From NCBI RefSeq assembly GCF_026191635.1, contig NZ_JAKRRW010000003.1, positions 248,001-312,000 on the forward strand: 64,000 bases of DNA, given 5' to 3'. Numbering within the stretch: the stretch's first letter is position 1; each line of letters starts with the position of its first letter. This stretch comes from Photobacterium obscurum (GTDB taxonomy: Bacteria; Pseudomonadota; Gammaproteobacteria; Enterobacterales; Vibrionaceae). Below are positions 53,291 to 63,119 of the stretch, in pieces. The position numbers were made by a program, and so were the translations under genes. Below the pieces are notes generated by a model, which saw only the letters and a list, made by a program, of their open reading frames with translations, was not told the DNA's origin and did no database searches.

Positions 53291-53412
53291 TATAAAACAG
53301 ACGCTACATTAGCTTTTGTGAATAGTATTTTCTTTTGCGGGAGCTGTCTATCGCAGAAGCTAGTGTTTTTATATCCTGGATTTTTTTGCCCGGCTTTATG
53401 CCGGGTTTTTTT
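53291..53412 (+). ncRNA. farS: Candidate FarS-like sRNA from the fabB 3' UTR
   Basis: About 120 nt ending in a strong intrinsic terminator (53387-53412). It contains an AT-rich 5' part and a TTGCG...CGCA hairpin (about 53335-53354), with single-stranded stretches between. In Vibrio cholerae FarS is cut from the fabB mRNA 3' UTR and represses fadE mRNAs in a FadR-linked feed-forward loop. Position after fabB, size and terminator agree. The 5' end is a guess, and the seed sequence could not be compared from memory. Confidence 0.45.
53387..53412 (+). terminator. Rho-independent terminator at the end of the fabB transcript
   Basis: CCCGGC TTTAT GCCGGG followed by seven T's. It also provides the Hfq-binding 3' end expected of an sRNA. 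Confidence 0.95.
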
Positions 53413-53424
53413 GTGCCTAAAACA

Positions 53425-53475
53425 GGAGCGGGTTCCTGGAATCTAGTTCATAGATAAAAGCTAAAGCTTGACTCT
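53425..53475 (+). repeat. Dispersed intergenic repeat, copy c (after fabB)
   Basis: GCGGGTTCCTGGAATCTAGT, then AGATAAAAGC and TAAAGCTTGACTC. Shares the GGTTCCT / CTAG / AAAGC / AAGCTTGAC order with copies a and b. Confidence 0.45.
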
Positions 53476-53584
53476 TACGGGAGGTTTTTTAGGGCCTAGG
53501 AGTTCTAGCCAACGTAGACACTTAGCAGTAAAATTAACGTTCTGAAATCAACACTTTCCCCGAACTAGTTCCTGGATTCAGCAA

Positions 53585-53619
53585 TCTGGAAACTAGGTTC
53601 TAGGTTCTAGGAACTAGGA
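53585..53619 (+). repeat. Heptameric repeat array overlapping the pdxB ribosome site
   Basis: Tandem GGTTCTA-type units: AACTAGGTTCTAGGTTCTAG, then GAACTAGGAAC, ending 7 bp before the pdxB ATG. The last AGGA probably serves as the ribosome-binding site, so the repeat and translation start are physically joined. Similar, weaker units extend back to 53490. Confidence 0.75.
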
Positions 53620-53626
53620 ACCCCCC

Positions 53627-54799
53627 ATGAAAATCCTCATAGATGAAAACATGCCCTATGCTGCTGAATTATTCAGCCAGCTAGGTGAAGTGGTGGCTAA
53701 ACCGGGTCGTACGCTGACAGCGGATGATTTGATTGATGTCGATGCGCTGATGATCCGCTCTGTGACCAAAGTCAATGAGTCGCTTCTGGATAAAGCCAAT
53801 ACGCTGCGATTTATCGGTACGGCAACGGCAGGGCAGGATCATGTGGATCAACCCCTGCTGGCCGAGCGTGGTATTACGTTCACGGCGGCACCTGGGTGCA
53901 ATAAAGTTGGGGTTGCCGAATATGTGTTAAGTAGCCTGATGGTATTGGGCCAGCAGCAGGGTTTTTCAATATTTGATAAAACCGTCGGTATTATTGGTGC
54001 CGGTAACGTCGGTACCTACCTCGCAAAGTGCCTTGATGCCCTGGGTATCCGTTACCTGTTGAATGATCCATTGAAAGAGCTGAATGGCGACAGCCGTGAG
54101 TTCCACTCCCTGGAAGAGCTGCAACAGCAATGTGATGTGATCACCCTGCATACGCCAATTACTCGTGATGGCGAGTTTCCTACCTATCACCTGGTCGATC
54201 AGGCATTTTTGAGCCAGCTTGTACCCAATGCGATCCTCATAAATGCGGCTCGCGGCCCAGTTGTTGACAATGCGGCGCTGAAATCGGCTTTGCTGCAGGC
54301 TCAGTCTGGTCAAGGCAAAGCACTAACGGCTGTACTGGATGTGTTTGAGTACGAACCCTTGGTTGACTTGGAGTTACTGCCGCTACTGGCTTTTGCAACG
54401 CCGCATATTGCCGGTTATGGCCTCGAAGGCAAGGCTCGTGGCACAACCATGGTGTTCAATCGATACTGCGAATTCCTTGGCCTAGAGAACCATGTTGCCG
54501 CATCAAGTTTGCTGCCGGTGGCTCCGGTGCCTTTTGTTAAACTGAGTAAGCGCTGGCAAGAAGAGGATTTATTTACCCTGATCCAGCTAATCTATGATGT
54601 TCGCAAAGATGACGCACTTTTCCGTCGAGAAATGGCTGATTCGGCGGGTGATGATGCTCGTATGGCTGCCGCTTTTGACCGGATGAGGAAAAATTACTGG
54701 GATCGACGTGAATATAGTGCGATTACGGTAGCCGGAGAGGCAGGTTTTGGGGTAGAGTCGCTGGCTGAATTAGGTTTTACAGTAGAGGAAACTCCATGA
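53627..54799 (+). CDS. pdxB: Erythronate-4-phosphate dehydrogenase
   Basis: Second step of the DXP-dependent pyridoxal phosphate pathway: oxidises 4-phosphoerythronate. D-2-hydroxyacid dehydrogenase fold: NAD loop [16 protein letters not shown], catalytic Arg in [11 protein letters not shown], Glu in VLDVFEYEP, and His in [17 protein letters not shown]-terminal dimerisation domain follows. 390 aa, close to the E. coli enzyme. Ends with an ATGA overlap into asd. Confidence 0.95.
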   Translation: MKILIDENMPYAAELFSQLGEVVAKPGRTLTADDLIDVDALMIRSVTKVNESLLDKANTLRFIGTATAGQDHVDQPLLAERGITFTAAPGCNKVGVAEYVLSSLMVLGQQQGFSIFDKTVGIIGAGNVGTYLAKCLDALGIRYLLNDPLKELNGDSREFHSLEELQQQCDVITLHTPITRDGEFPTYHLVDQAFLSQLVPNAILINAARGPVVDNAALKSALLQAQSGQGKALTAVLDVFEYEPLVDLELLPLLAFATPHIAGYGLEGKARGTTMVFNRYCEFLGLENHVAASSLLPVAPVPFVKLSKRWQEEDLFTLIQLIYDVRKDDALFRREMADSAGDDARMAAAFDRMRKNYWDRREYSAITVAGEAGFGVESLAELGFTVEETP

Positions 54800-55809
54800 G
54801 CCAGGAATTTGATATTGCAGTACTCGGCGCAACAGGCGCTGTCGGTGAAACCATCGTAGAAGTCCTAGAGGAACGCAATTTTCCTGTTCGCAATCTATAT
54901 TTGCTTGCATCTGAGCGTAGCGCTGGGAAAACCTTGCGCTTTAAAGGCAAAAGCGTTCGCGTTACAGATGTAGAAGAATTTGACTGGAGCCAGGTGCAGC
55001 TTGCACTTTTCTCTGCCGGTGCAGAAACGTCTGACCGCTGGGCACCGATTGCAGCGGATCACGGCGTGGTCGTTATCGATAATACATCACGTTTCCGTTA
55101 TGAGTACGATGTTCCGCTGGTTGTGCCGGAAGTGAACCCGCATGCGCTGGCTGACTACCGTAACCGCAACATTATTGCCAACCCTAACTGCTCTACCATC
55201 CAAATGCTGGTAGCGTTGAAGCCGATCCATGAAGCTTATGGTATCGAGCGAATCAATGTTGCGACTTACCAGTCAGTATCTGGCTCCGGCAAGAAAGGTA
55301 TTGATGAGCTGGCGGGGCAGACAGCGAAGTTGCTGAATGGCTTGCCGGCGGAAAACAAGGCTTATGATAAGCAAATTGCTTTCAACTGCCTGCCACATAT
55401 TGATGACTTCATGGACAACGGCTACACCAAAGAAGAAATGAAAATGGTGTGGGAAACCCAGAAAATCCTGGGCGACGACAATATTCGCGTTAACCCGACC
55501 TGTGTTCGTGTCCCGGTATTTTATGGCCATGCAGAAGCAGTTCATGTTGAAACTTGCCAGCCAGTCCATGTTGAGGAAGCCATTAGTCTGCTTGAAAATG
55601 CCGAAGGCATCGAAGTGTTTCACGGCAACGAGTACCCAACTCAGGTAAGCGATGCTACCGGCAAAGACCACGTCATGGTTGCCCGTATCCGTGAAGATAT
55701 CAGCCACCCATGTGGTTTGAACATGTGGGTTGTTGCGGACAACGTCCGCAAAGGCGCTGCTACCAACAGCGTACAGATCGCCGAGAAACTGATCGAAGAG
55801 TATTTGTAA
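54796..55809 (+). CDS. asd: Aspartate-semialdehyde dehydrogenase
   Basis: Reduces aspartyl phosphate to aspartate semialdehyde for Lys, Thr, Met and diaminopimelate synthesis. N-terminal [21 protein letters not shown] loop; active-site Cys C132 in [22 protein letters not shown]; catalytic His in [14 protein letters not shown]. The catalytic Cys and His are present, so it is an active Asd2-type enzyme and not the Cys-less Usg homologue found after pdxB in E. coli. 337 aa. Overlaps pdxB by 4 bp. Confidence 0.92.
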   Translation: MSQEFDIAVLGATGAVGETIVEVLEERNFPVRNLYLLASERSAGKTLRFKGKSVRVTDVEEFDWSQVQLALFSAGAETSDRWAPIAADHGVVVIDNTSRFRYEYDVPLVVPEVNPHALADYRNRNIIANPNCSTIQMLVALKPIHEAYGIERINVATYQSVSGSGKKGIDELAGQTAKLLNGLPAENKAYDKQIAFNCLPHIDDFMDNGYTKEEMKMVWETQKILGDDNIRVNPTCVRVPVFYGHAEAVHVETCQPVHVEEAISLLENAEGIEVFHGNEYPTQVSDATGKDHVMVARIREDISHPCGLNMWVVADNVRKGAATNSVQIAEKLIEEYL

Positions 55810-55815
55810 TACACC

Positions 55816-55847
55816 AAGAGCGGCTCTGTGGTTCAAGGGCCGCTCTT
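55816..55847 (+). terminator. Inverted repeat after asd
   Basis: AAGAGCGGCTC / GGGCCGCTCTT, 11 bp with one G-U pair, starting 6 bp after the asd stop. Only a weak downstream T content (AATCATGATCTTT). The rest of the 271-bp gap before fimV shows no other clear signal. Confidence 0.6.
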
Positions 55848-56080
55848 AATCATGATCTTTATAGTAAAACCCCACCGACTGTCTTGACATACATGTCAGG
55901 TGAGCAACAATCCTCATTTACCGCTCAAGAGTCTTGATGCAAGGCCGATAGATTCTTTATGCTAAAGCCACTTAATTGAATGTAGAGTCTAGTATTTCGG
56001 TGGTTTAGTCTAATTTTTTATGCTAAAGCCTTTATACTCGAAACTAAATTTCCTATCTCTGTCAGAGAGGACAGCAGGCA

Positions 56081-59000
56081 GTGTCTGACTTATCGACTAT
56101 GATAAAACGTTTACTATTACCGGTTATTTTCACTACCGCAGCCTTTCATATGCCGGTACAAGCCAATACCGTACGTATTATTGGCCCTTCTGCTGATGAG
56201 CAGTCTGCCTTCGTTGCGGAGCGTACCCAGAGTGCAGCAACCCAGAATGGCGCTTCCGTGACCCGTTATGGACCGACAAGGGGCAATGAAACCTTGTGGT
56301 CAATTGCATCTCGTTCCCGCCCGAATAATCAAGTTTCTGTCTATCAGGTGATAGGGGCGATTCACCGCGCGAACCCATCGGCTTTTGAACAGAACAATAT
56401 TCATGGCCTGATCCCCGACAGTACACTGGTGATGCCGACTCTGGCGCAGATCCGCCGGGAGGATGTTGATAGCGTAAAACGCCGCCTTGAGGCCGACAAG
56501 CGACGCCAGTCCCGTCAGGCATCGACACCAGCGCCACGCTCTTCAACTGCCAGCACACCGGCTCCCAAACCGAGAACGAAGCCGGCGCCAACGGTAGTGG
56601 CTGCGGCTCTTCCAAAGCCAGATAAAGCCAAAGAGCAACCTGTTAGCCAAACCACGACTAAGCCAAATGGTGAGGCCGTGAAGCCACCAGTCAGTGAGAT
56701 TGCCAAGGGGGGGATCCCAGCCAAGCCCGTTGCCCTCCAGCAGCAGCTTGATGCCTCGGATGAGCAAATTACCAAGCTATTGGAAAGTAACCATTTACTG
56801 CGTGTACGTTTGTCGGAAATGCAGCATGAAGTGACGGCACTGAAAGACCAGATCAGTAGTGATGAAGTGCTACGTGAGCAAATTAAAGACTTTATCCAAG
56901 AGCAAAAAGTTCAACAGCCGCAGCCTGTTGCACCGCAGCCGTCATGGTTTGATAGTTTGATTGCCAGTCCTTGGATGTTAGCCGCGGTGGCTTTGATTCC
57001 AGGTGCACTGATCGCCGGCGTTCTTGCGTTCTTTATGTTAAGGCGTAAGAAAGAGGATGAGACTAAAGCGCTCGAAGGACCTGAAGCACAAGAGCCTGCA
57101 ATGGTTCCTCCTCCTGTTAATAGCGGTGATGAGGCGGTGCCGGACCTACCTCTTAATGACGATAATGATATTGATGATCTGTTTGCTGATGACGGTGAAT
57201 CGCTGTTTGACGAACCTGAAAATAGCCTGTTTTCAGCAGAGACATCGCTTGATTCAGATGAGCAATCTGATTCAATCGATATATTGGAGCTTGGTGATGA
57301 CCATAATGATGAGTTTGAAATCGATAGTGGTTTATCGACAAGTAGCATATCGGTAAAAGGTGATGAACAGGCTATCGGGCTCCAAGATATGGAGCGAGCA
57401 CTTGATGAAATGGAGCAGACATCAGAGCCTAGCTCTGATGAGGCTTTGGCTGCCATGTGGGAGCAGTCGCTTCAAGACGATGCTGATGATGAAGAAAGCT
57501 TTGACCTCTCTGATGATGGCTCGTTGAATGCGCTAGATGATGATTTGATGACAGAGCAGGAAATCGAGGATGGCCTGCTGGATCAATCTATTCTTGATGA
57601 CCTGCTGTCTGAGGTCGAGGCTGAAAAACAGATGCAGGACAGCCAGAGCCTCAAGGAAGCCGCTGCTGATAATGATACTGCTGCAAGCGATGCATCACAG
57701 CAGGTCATTGCGCAAGATGAACTGGATTCATTGTTTGATTCGGTCGGGACGGCAGAGGTGGCTGAACCGCCAGCTAAAACCGTGATGACCGAGGGTGAAG
57801 ACAAGGCGCAACAGGCAGCGATTGATCAGGCGTTAGCCGATGCCGATGCTATGTTTGCCGCTGAGGCGGAAGCCATATCAGAGGATGATATCGGTGCCGA
57901 ACTTGATGCATTGTTTGATGAAAACAGTACCGCACTGCTGGACGAGTTGGTTGAAGAAGAGCCGCTGAGCAGTGATACCGGTGAAATAGAAGTTGAAGAA
58001 AATAGTACCGCACTGCTGGATGAGCTGATCGAAGAAGATGAACTGACCAGTGATATCGAGGTAGAAGAAAACAGTACGGCGCTATTGGACGAATTGCTTG
58101 ATGGGGATGAAGAGGATAGTTCACTACTGAACCCTAGCGTATCAATTGATGAGAACAGTACGGCGCTTCTGGACGAGCTGGTTGACGAGTTAGATAGTGC
58201 AGCAGAAGACAACGCGGCGGGATTGGCTGACATTGCCGAAGAGCCAGAGCTTAACATCGATGATGTGGTGATCGATGAAAGCAGTACGGAGCTGCTGGAT
58301 GATATTCTAGCCCAGCACAGTAGTCCGTTAGATGTTGCGACTCGTGATGATATGTTTGCTGAGCCTTTGACTTCGTCACCAGAGCTATTAGAGCCAGAGT
58401 CTACAGGTTCTTCGTTTATTGACGCTAATCAGTCAGAAGCCATATCTTCAGAAGAACAGTACCCAGAGCCACCGCTCGCAGAAAGCCAGCCCTCGGAAGA
58501 TAACTTCTCTGAGCCTGAGTTTGAATCGGTACCAGAGAACGATGAGCTCCTGACCCAGCAGCCGGAAGATATCGCAGCCGTTGCTTTTGAGGAGGCCTTT
58601 TCAGCGCCTTCGCAGGAGCCGTCGTTAGAGACTGTTGATGATGCTGACTTCCCTGAGCTCGACAAGCCGGATTTTGAAGATATTTTCAATGATGTATTGG
58701 AAGAGCAGGCAAACCAGGACAGCGTTGAGCCTGTCACCGAGGCTTTACAGCCTGAGGTCGAAACGGTTTTGGAACCGCCACTAGAGGCTCCGCAGCAGGG
58801 CTTGAATGACTCGGTAGAAGCCGAGGATATCGATGCCTTATTGGCAGATGTCGAAGGCCTTCTGGACGAACCAGAAGTCAGTAATGATAATGATGTCGAA
58901 GTCATCGAGCGCAGCGTTGATGAGTTGCTTGAAAACATTGAGCATGAACAGGATTTGCAACCAGGGTTACAGGTAGACGAGCAGCAACATGAAGCGCCAG

Positions 59001-60739
59001 CTGCCGTTGATGAGCGAAGTGAGAAGGATGTTCAGCTACAACCAGAATCCGACTTAGAGTTAGGATTAGAGCAACCAGAGCAACCGGAGTTAGCTGTCGC
59101 TGTACCGCAGGATGATACATCTCGGGTTCAAACCGAACTGGAAGAAAGTGTATTGTCCGGTGAGGGTTTTGATGAGTTCCCGACGTTTGACGAGGAAGTG
59201 GCGCTTGCCGAATCAGAGTCGTTGGTTGAGCCTCAAATCGAACCGCTTGATGTTGCAGATGCAGAACCATTGAACCTGGATGATTTCCCTGAGTTCGATG
59301 AAGAGGCGGCATTCAATGATCCTGAAGCTGAAACCTTCGAGGAGACACCGGTTCAGCTGTCTGATGATGAAGAGCAGGTCGCGTTAGATAACATTGTCAA
59401 GCAGTTGCAGCAAGCCGCTGAAGCTGCTGAGAAGCCGCTTCATATTGAACAGCCAGATAATGCTGATCTTGCCTCTGAACCAGTATTTGACGAACAGGTT
59501 GAACAGCCTGAAGCCAGTATTTCTGAGCAACAGCCCGCGTCAATTCATGGCGAGCAGCAGATTGAGTTTGAAACCATTGACCCGAATTCATTGCCAGAGT
59601 TCAGTGAAAATGAAGCGCTTCAGGCTTCTTTTGAAGAGCAGCATGAGCTGGAGCAGTATGAGTTAGAACAAGGTCTGAATGGTCAGCCAGAGCCTCAGCC
59701 TACGGCGCATGAACCTCAACCGCCTGCTGACATGTTTGATGATGAGCTGGTTGATTCTGCCGGCCTGGATATGGCGGCGTTGTTAAGTGATCCTGATAGC
59801 GTTATAGATGATATTCAGTCTGACTCAGAGATGGTGCTGCCTGAGCGTGTGATTGAGTCGCCTGTTGCTTCTGAACCGGAGGTTGCCACTGAGTTTGATG
59901 AACCGGTGAAGCATGAGGTGGATGAAGCATCTATTTCGCCATTACCGGAAGATGTTCTGAGTAATGCTACCGGCGATGAAATCCGTGGCGATGAGCTTGC
60001 TGCCGACTCCGTGATTAGCGATGAAACGCTTTCTGACTCAATGGATAATGATGCGGCGGCGTTTGCAGAGGCTATCCTTGATGAAGCCGCTCCGTTTACA
60101 GCCAATACGGATTTTGCCATTCAGGATGAGCTTGATGCTGAGCGAGAGCAGTTGTTATCTGCTTCATTTGGTGAAAGCTTTGGTTCTGATGAGCCGCTTG
60201 CTGAACTGTCAGACTCTGAGCTTGGTATGCCAGAAGAAGACTCTGAAATTTGGGCGGCGAGCAGCCCTGAGCCGGAACTCGAAACCGAGGATTGGGCTGA
60301 GCAGCCGCAAATGCAGATTGAAGATGTCGATGCGTTTGATGCAGAGCTGTTGTTGGCAGAGGCCGAGTCACAAGGGCTACTTCAGGGCGAGGCGGGAAGC
60401 GAACTGGTTGATGAGCAGATCAATCCATCGTCTTACATTAGTATTGATGAATTGATGAAAGAGATGGAGCCGGAAAACTCGGTAGAAGTGGAAGACGAGC
60501 CACTAAATCTGGATGTCGGCCTTGATGAGTTTCCGGATGTACTGTCTGATGTTGCGGCGTTTGATGTCGATAGTCAGGGCGAGTACGCCAGTAAGTTAGA
60601 CTTAGCCAAAGCCTACCTTGAGATGAATGACACCGAAGGTGCCGCAGATTTGCTGGTGGAGGTCGCGAATAACGGCGATGCCCAAAGTAAGCGCGAAGCA
60701 AAAGGGTTGTTGGAGAAGGTCGGCTTGCCTAGAGCCTAG
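56081..60739 (+). CDS. fimV: FimV/HubP-family polar landmark protein
   Basis: Large inner-membrane protein; in Vibrio its homologue HubP gathers chromosome-partition, flagellar and chemotaxis proteins at the cell pole. 1552 aa. GTG 56081 behind GAGAGGAC; an in-frame ATG at 56099 begins MIKRLLLPVIFTTAAF and would also give a signal peptide ending at VQA. Then periplasmic LysM-like GNETLWSIASRSRPNNQVSV (about 70-135), a coiled coil (about 215-270), and a membrane helix at about 300-320 (WMLAAVALIPGALIAGVLAF). A very acidic cytoplasmic region of more than 1100 residues follows, with ENSTALLDEL repeats. The C-terminal FimV TPR motif is SKLDLAKAYLEMNDTEGA. Confidence 0.93.
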   Translation: MSDLSTMIKRLLLPVIFTTAAFHMPVQANTVRIIGPSADEQSAFVAERTQSAATQNGASVTRYGPTRGNETLWSIASRSRPNNQVSVYQVIGAIHRANPSAFEQNNIHGLIPDSTLVMPTLAQIRREDVDSVKRRLEADKRRQSRQASTPAPRSSTASTPAPKPRTKPAPTVVAAALPKPDKAKEQPVSQTTTKPNGEAVKPPVSEIAKGGIPAKPVALQQQLDASDEQITKLLESNHLLRVRLSEMQHEVTALKDQISSDEVLREQIKDFIQEQKVQQPQPVAPQPSWFDSLIASPWMLAAVALIPGALIAGVLAFFMLRRKKEDETKALEGPEAQEPAMVPPPVNSGDEAVPDLPLNDDNDIDDLFADDGESLFDEPENSLFSAETSLDSDEQSDSIDILELGDDHNDEFEIDSGLSTSSISVKGDEQAIGLQDMERALDEMEQTSEPSSDEALAAMWEQSLQDDADDEESFDLSDDGSLNALDDDLMTEQEIEDGLLDQSILDDLLSEVEAEKQMQDSQSLKEAAADNDTAASDASQQVIAQDELDSLFDSVGTAEVAEPPAKTVMTEGEDKAQQAAIDQALADADAMFAAEAEAISEDDIGAELDALFDENSTALLDELVEEEPLSSDTGEIEVEENSTALLDELIEEDELTSDIEVEENSTALLDELLDGDEEDSSLLNPSVSIDENSTALLDELVDELDSAAEDNAAGLADIAEEPELNIDDVVIDESSTELLDDILAQHSSPLDVATRDDMFAEPLTSSPELLEPESTGSSFIDANQSEAISSEEQYPEPPLAESQPSEDNFSEPEFESVPENDELLTQQPEDIAAVAFEEAFSAPSQEPSLETVDDADFPELDKPDFEDIFNDVLEEQANQDSVEPVTEALQPEVETVLEPPLEAPQQGLNDSVEAEDIDALLADVEGLLDEPEVSNDNDVEVIERSVDELLENIEHEQDLQPGLQVDEQQHEAPAAVDERSEKDVQLQPESDLELGLEQPEQPELAVAVPQDDTSRVQTELEESVLSGEGFDEFPTFDEEVALAESESLVEPQIEPLDVADAEPLNLDDFPEFDEEAAFNDPEAETFEETPVQLSDDEEQVALDNIVKQLQQAAEAAEKPLHIEQPDNADLASEPVFDEQVEQPEASISEQQPASIHGEQQIEFETIDPNSLPEFSENEALQASFEEQHELEQYELEQGLNGQPEPQPTAHEPQPPADMFDDELVDSAGLDMAALLSDPDSVIDDIQSDSEMVLPERVIESPVASEPEVATEFDEPVKHEVDEASISPLPEDVLSNATGDEIRGDELAADSVISDETLSDSMDNDAAAFAEAILDEAAPFTANTDFAIQDELDAEREQLLSASFGESFGSDEPLAELSDSELGMPEEDSEIWAASSPEPELETEDWAEQPQMQIEDVDAFDAELLLAEAESQGLLQGEAGSELVDEQINPSSYISIDELMKEMEPENSVEVEDEPLNLDVGLDEFPDVLSDVAAFDVDSQGEYASKLDLAKAYLEMNDTEGAADLLVEVANNGDAQSKREAKGLLEKVGLPRA
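57912..58300 (+). repeat. In-frame ENSTALLDEL repeats inside fimV/hubP
   Basis: Five copies of a (D/E)E(N/S)ST(A/E)LLD(E/D) unit with spacings of 69 to 125 bp (starts near 57918, 57998, 58067, 58150 and 58275). The DNA units, such as GAAAACAGTACCGCACTGCT, are conserved well enough to recombine. HubP homologues vary in length through such acidic repeats. Confidence 0.8.
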
Positions 60740-60753
60740 AAGAAGCAGGACCC

Positions 60754-60783
60754 AAAAGCGAGAGCTATGGCTCTCGCTTTTTT
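60754..60783 (+). terminator. Rho-independent terminator after fimV
   Basis: AAAAGCGAGAGC TATG GCTCTCGCTTTT, perfect 12-bp stem with T-run, 14 bp after the stop. The remaining 180 bp to truA carry scattered CTAGGAA-type units (for example 60823-60842 and 60909-60926). Confidence 0.95.
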
Positions 60784-60964
60784 CTTTTCGGGGCAGAAAA
60801 TGTTCTTCTTGCTTTTTTAGGCACTAGTCACTAAGAGCTAGGAACCAAAATCTAGCAACGTGACTGTCAGTTTTATCCCCTAGGCTCTGCCGGCTTTTTT
60901 CCCTATAATCTCCTATCTCCTAGATAAACAGGCCAGCTGTGCCGACAGTAAGACGAAGTAAATT

Positions 60965-61750
60965 ATGCGAATAGCTTTAGGTATCGAATACGATGGTGCC
61001 AAATATTATGGTTGGCAGCGTCAGCGTGACGTTGATAGTGTGCAGGAACGTCTGGAAAAGGCGCTGAGTAAAATTGCCAACCAACCTATCGAGGTTCAGT
61101 GTGCAGGCCGTACGGATGCCGGTGTTCACGGTACCGGACAGGTTGTCCATTTCGATGTAAATGTCGAACGTAAGATGGCGGCCTGGACCATGGGTGTTAA
61201 CACGCATTTGCCGAAAGATATTACTGTTCGTTGGGCAAAGGAAGTGAATGATGATTTTCATGCTCGTTTTACGGCTACAGCGCGCCGTTACCGCTATATT
61301 ATTTATAACCATGCGTTGCGCCCTGCGATTCTAGGAACAGGCGTAAGCCATTATCACGGTGAGCTAGACGTTGAGAAAATGCAGGAGGCAGGACAGTACC
61401 TGTTGGGTGAGAATGACTTCACGTCCTTCCGTGCCGTTTTCTGTCAGTCCCGTAGCCCGTGGCGTAACATTATGCACCTGAATGTTTCGCGCCAGGGAAA
61501 TTTTGTCATTATTGATATTAAAGCCAATGCATTTGTTCATCATATGGTTAGAAATATCACCGGTAGTCTGATTAAAGTGGGACGCGGTGAAGAAAAACCA
61601 GAGTGGATGAAGTGGCTGTTAGAGCAGAAAGACCGTACCCTTGCAGGGGCGACGGCTAAGGCTGAGGGGTTGTACTTGGTTGATGTGGATTATCCGGAAG
61701 AGTGTGGGTTGCCAAGGGTGCCGCTAGGTCCGCTGTTTTTGGCAGACTAA
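60965..61750 (+). CDS. truA: tRNA pseudouridine(38-40) synthase
   Basis: Isomerises uridines 38-40 of the tRNA anticodon stem-loop. N-terminal [18 protein letters not shown]; catalytic Asp D51 in [28 protein letters not shown]-terminal [17 protein letters not shown]. 261 aa, normal length. Stands in the conserved fimV-truA-accD-folC order. Confidence 0.96.
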   Translation: MRIALGIEYDGAKYYGWQRQRDVDSVQERLEKALSKIANQPIEVQCAGRTDAGVHGTGQVVHFDVNVERKMAAWTMGVNTHLPKDITVRWAKEVNDDFHARFTATARRYRYIIYNHALRPAILGTGVSHYHGELDVEKMQEAGQYLLGENDFTSFRAVFCQSRSPWRNIMHLNVSRQGNFVIIDIKANAFVHHMVRNITGSLIKVGRGEEKPEWMKWLLEQKDRTLAGATAKAEGLYLVDVDYPEECGLPRVPLGPLFLAD

Positions 61751-61757
61751 GTAAGAG

Positions 61758-61800
61758 CAGGGTGCGTGTTCCTAGCTCCTAGGGAGAGAAAGAGCTTTAC
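61758..61800 (+). repeat. Dispersed intergenic repeat, copy d (after truA)
   Basis: GTGCGTGTTCCTAGCTCCTA, then GGGAGAGAAAGAGCTTTACA. The TTCCTAG/CTCCTAG heptamers and an AAAGAGCTT tail match the pattern of copies a to c. Confidence 0.45.
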
Positions 61801-61882
61801 ACGCTCTTGAGTCTCGGCAAGCCTGCCCAACAGGAAGCAGTCCCCAAAAAAACTGAATTTTGTAACACGAAACGAGCGTTCA

Positions 61883-61908
61883 GGAGCTAGAATCTAGGAT
61901 CTAGCTCC
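61883..61908. repeat. Heptamer-derived inverted repeat upstream of accD
   Basis: GGAGCTAGA / TCTAGCTCC, 9-bp perfect arms around ATCTAGGA. It is built of CTAGNNN heptamers, so tandem and inverted symmetry coincide. In the 290-bp truA-accD gap, which otherwise holds no ORF. Confidence 0.6.
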
Positions 61909-62040
61909 CCTTTACCAACTAGTACAACCAGTTTTTTATCTACAGATTGACAACTTTGTGCTTTAATTCCACCTCGGTAAACTAACGAATTTATAATTCT
62001 CGGCTATTTAGGCGGGAAATAAGAAGATGAAAGGTCATTC

Positions 62041-62970
62041 ATGAGCTGGCTTGAAAAGATTCTCACAAAAAGCAACATTGTTTCTTCTCGAAAAGCGTCG
62101 ATCCCTGAAGGGGTATGGACCAAATGTACTTCATGTGAACAAGTGCTTTATCACGCAGACCTGGAACGTAGCTTAGAAGTTTGTCCTAAGTGTGATCACC
62201 ATATGCGTATGAAGGCGCGTCGTCGCCTTGAAACTTTCCTTGATGCCGAAGGTCAAGTTGAAATTGCCGCCGAACTGGAGCCAAAAGATAAGCTGAAGTT
62301 CCGCGACTCGAAAAAGTACAAAGACCGTATCTCTACAGCCCAGAAAAATAGCGGCGAGAAAGATGCGTTGGTCGTTATGAAGGGTACCCTGCTAGAGCAG
62401 CCCCTTGTTGCCTGTGCGTTTGAGTTCTCATTTATGGGCGGCTCGATGGGCTCTGTAGTCGGTGCGAAATTTGTCAGTGCGGTTGATGAAGCTATCGCTA
62501 ACAACTGTGCGTTGGTTTGTTTCTCTGCAAGTGGCGGTGCCCGTATGCAGGAAGCACTGATGTCGCTGATGCAGATGGCGAAAACCAGTGCGGCACTAGA
62601 GCGCCTGTCAGACAAAGGTCTGCCGTTTATCTCGGTGCTGACTGATCCGACGATGGGTGGTGTATCGGCGAGTCTGGCGATGCTGGGTGATATCAATATT
62701 GGTGAGCCGAAGGCGTTGATTGGCTTTGCTGGCCAGCGTGTTATCGAACAGACTGTTCGCGAGAAGCTACCAGAAGGCTTCCAGCGCAGTGAGTTCCTGC
62801 TTGAGCACGGTGCTATCGATATGATTGTCGATCGTCGTGAAATGCGTCAGCGTATCGGTGGTATCATCGCCAAGCTGACTCATGCAACATCACCAATGGT
62901 GGTACCGGTTGTGAAACCAGTACCTGCAGAGGTGAAAGCGGATTCAGATGTAGATAACGAACAGGAATAA
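62041..62970 (+). CDS. accD: Acetyl-CoA carboxylase carboxyltransferase subunit beta
   Basis: With AccA transfers CO2 from carboxybiotin to acetyl-CoA, the first step of fatty acid synthesis. An N-terminal C4 zinc ribbon (C29, C32, C48, C51) is followed by the crotonase-like core, with [36 protein letters not shown] and [17 protein letters not shown]. 309 aa. Ribosome site weak (AAGATGAAAGG, 7 bp upstream). Second fatty-acid gene in the window after fabB. Confidence 0.96.
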   Translation: MSWLEKILTKSNIVSSRKASIPEGVWTKCTSCEQVLYHADLERSLEVCPKCDHHMRMKARRRLETFLDAEGQVEIAAELEPKDKLKFRDSKKYKDRISTAQKNSGEKDALVVMKGTLLEQPLVACAFEFSFMGGSMGSVVGAKFVSAVDEAIANNCALVCFSASGGARMQEALMSLMQMAKTSAALERLSDKGLPFISVLTDPTMGGVSASLAMLGDINIGEPKALIGFAGQRVIEQTVREKLPEGFQRSEFLLEHGAIDMIVDRREMRQRIGGIIAKLTHATSPMVVPVVKPVPAEVKADSDVDNEQE

Positions 62971-63006
62971 TCGTTTTTCTTATTGAATCGCGAAAAAACT
63001 GTCAAT

Positions 63007-63055
63007 CATGCTCACAGAGTGGATTATCGAATAAATTAATTCGCTTGTGAGCATG
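63007..63055 (+). promoter_or_regulatory. Nested hairpin between accD and folC
   Basis: CATGCTCACA (63007-63016) pairs perfectly with TGTGAGCATG (63046-63055). Inside, CGAAT and ATTCG pair around AAATTA. There is no T-run, so it is more a processing or regulatory structure, or a weak terminator, than a classical intrinsic terminator. A folC promoter may follow in the 65 bp before its ATG. Confidence 0.45.
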
Positions 63056-63119
63056 AACTCTGACTCGGTTAAGTGGTAAATTAGTACTCATCATAGGTAT
63101 TAATTTAGAACTATAAAGA

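Noticed and set aside
53585..53619. CTAGGAA-type arrays considered as a CRISPR array
   Set aside because: Units of 7 bp without spacers and no cas genes; they are simple tandem repeats.
57826..58257. Long antisense Ser-rich reading frame opposite fimV, and other long antisense frames in fimV
   Set aside because: It arises from the acidic GAN/GAT codon repeats of fimV read backwards; no ribosome site, no family, and the sense gene is certain.
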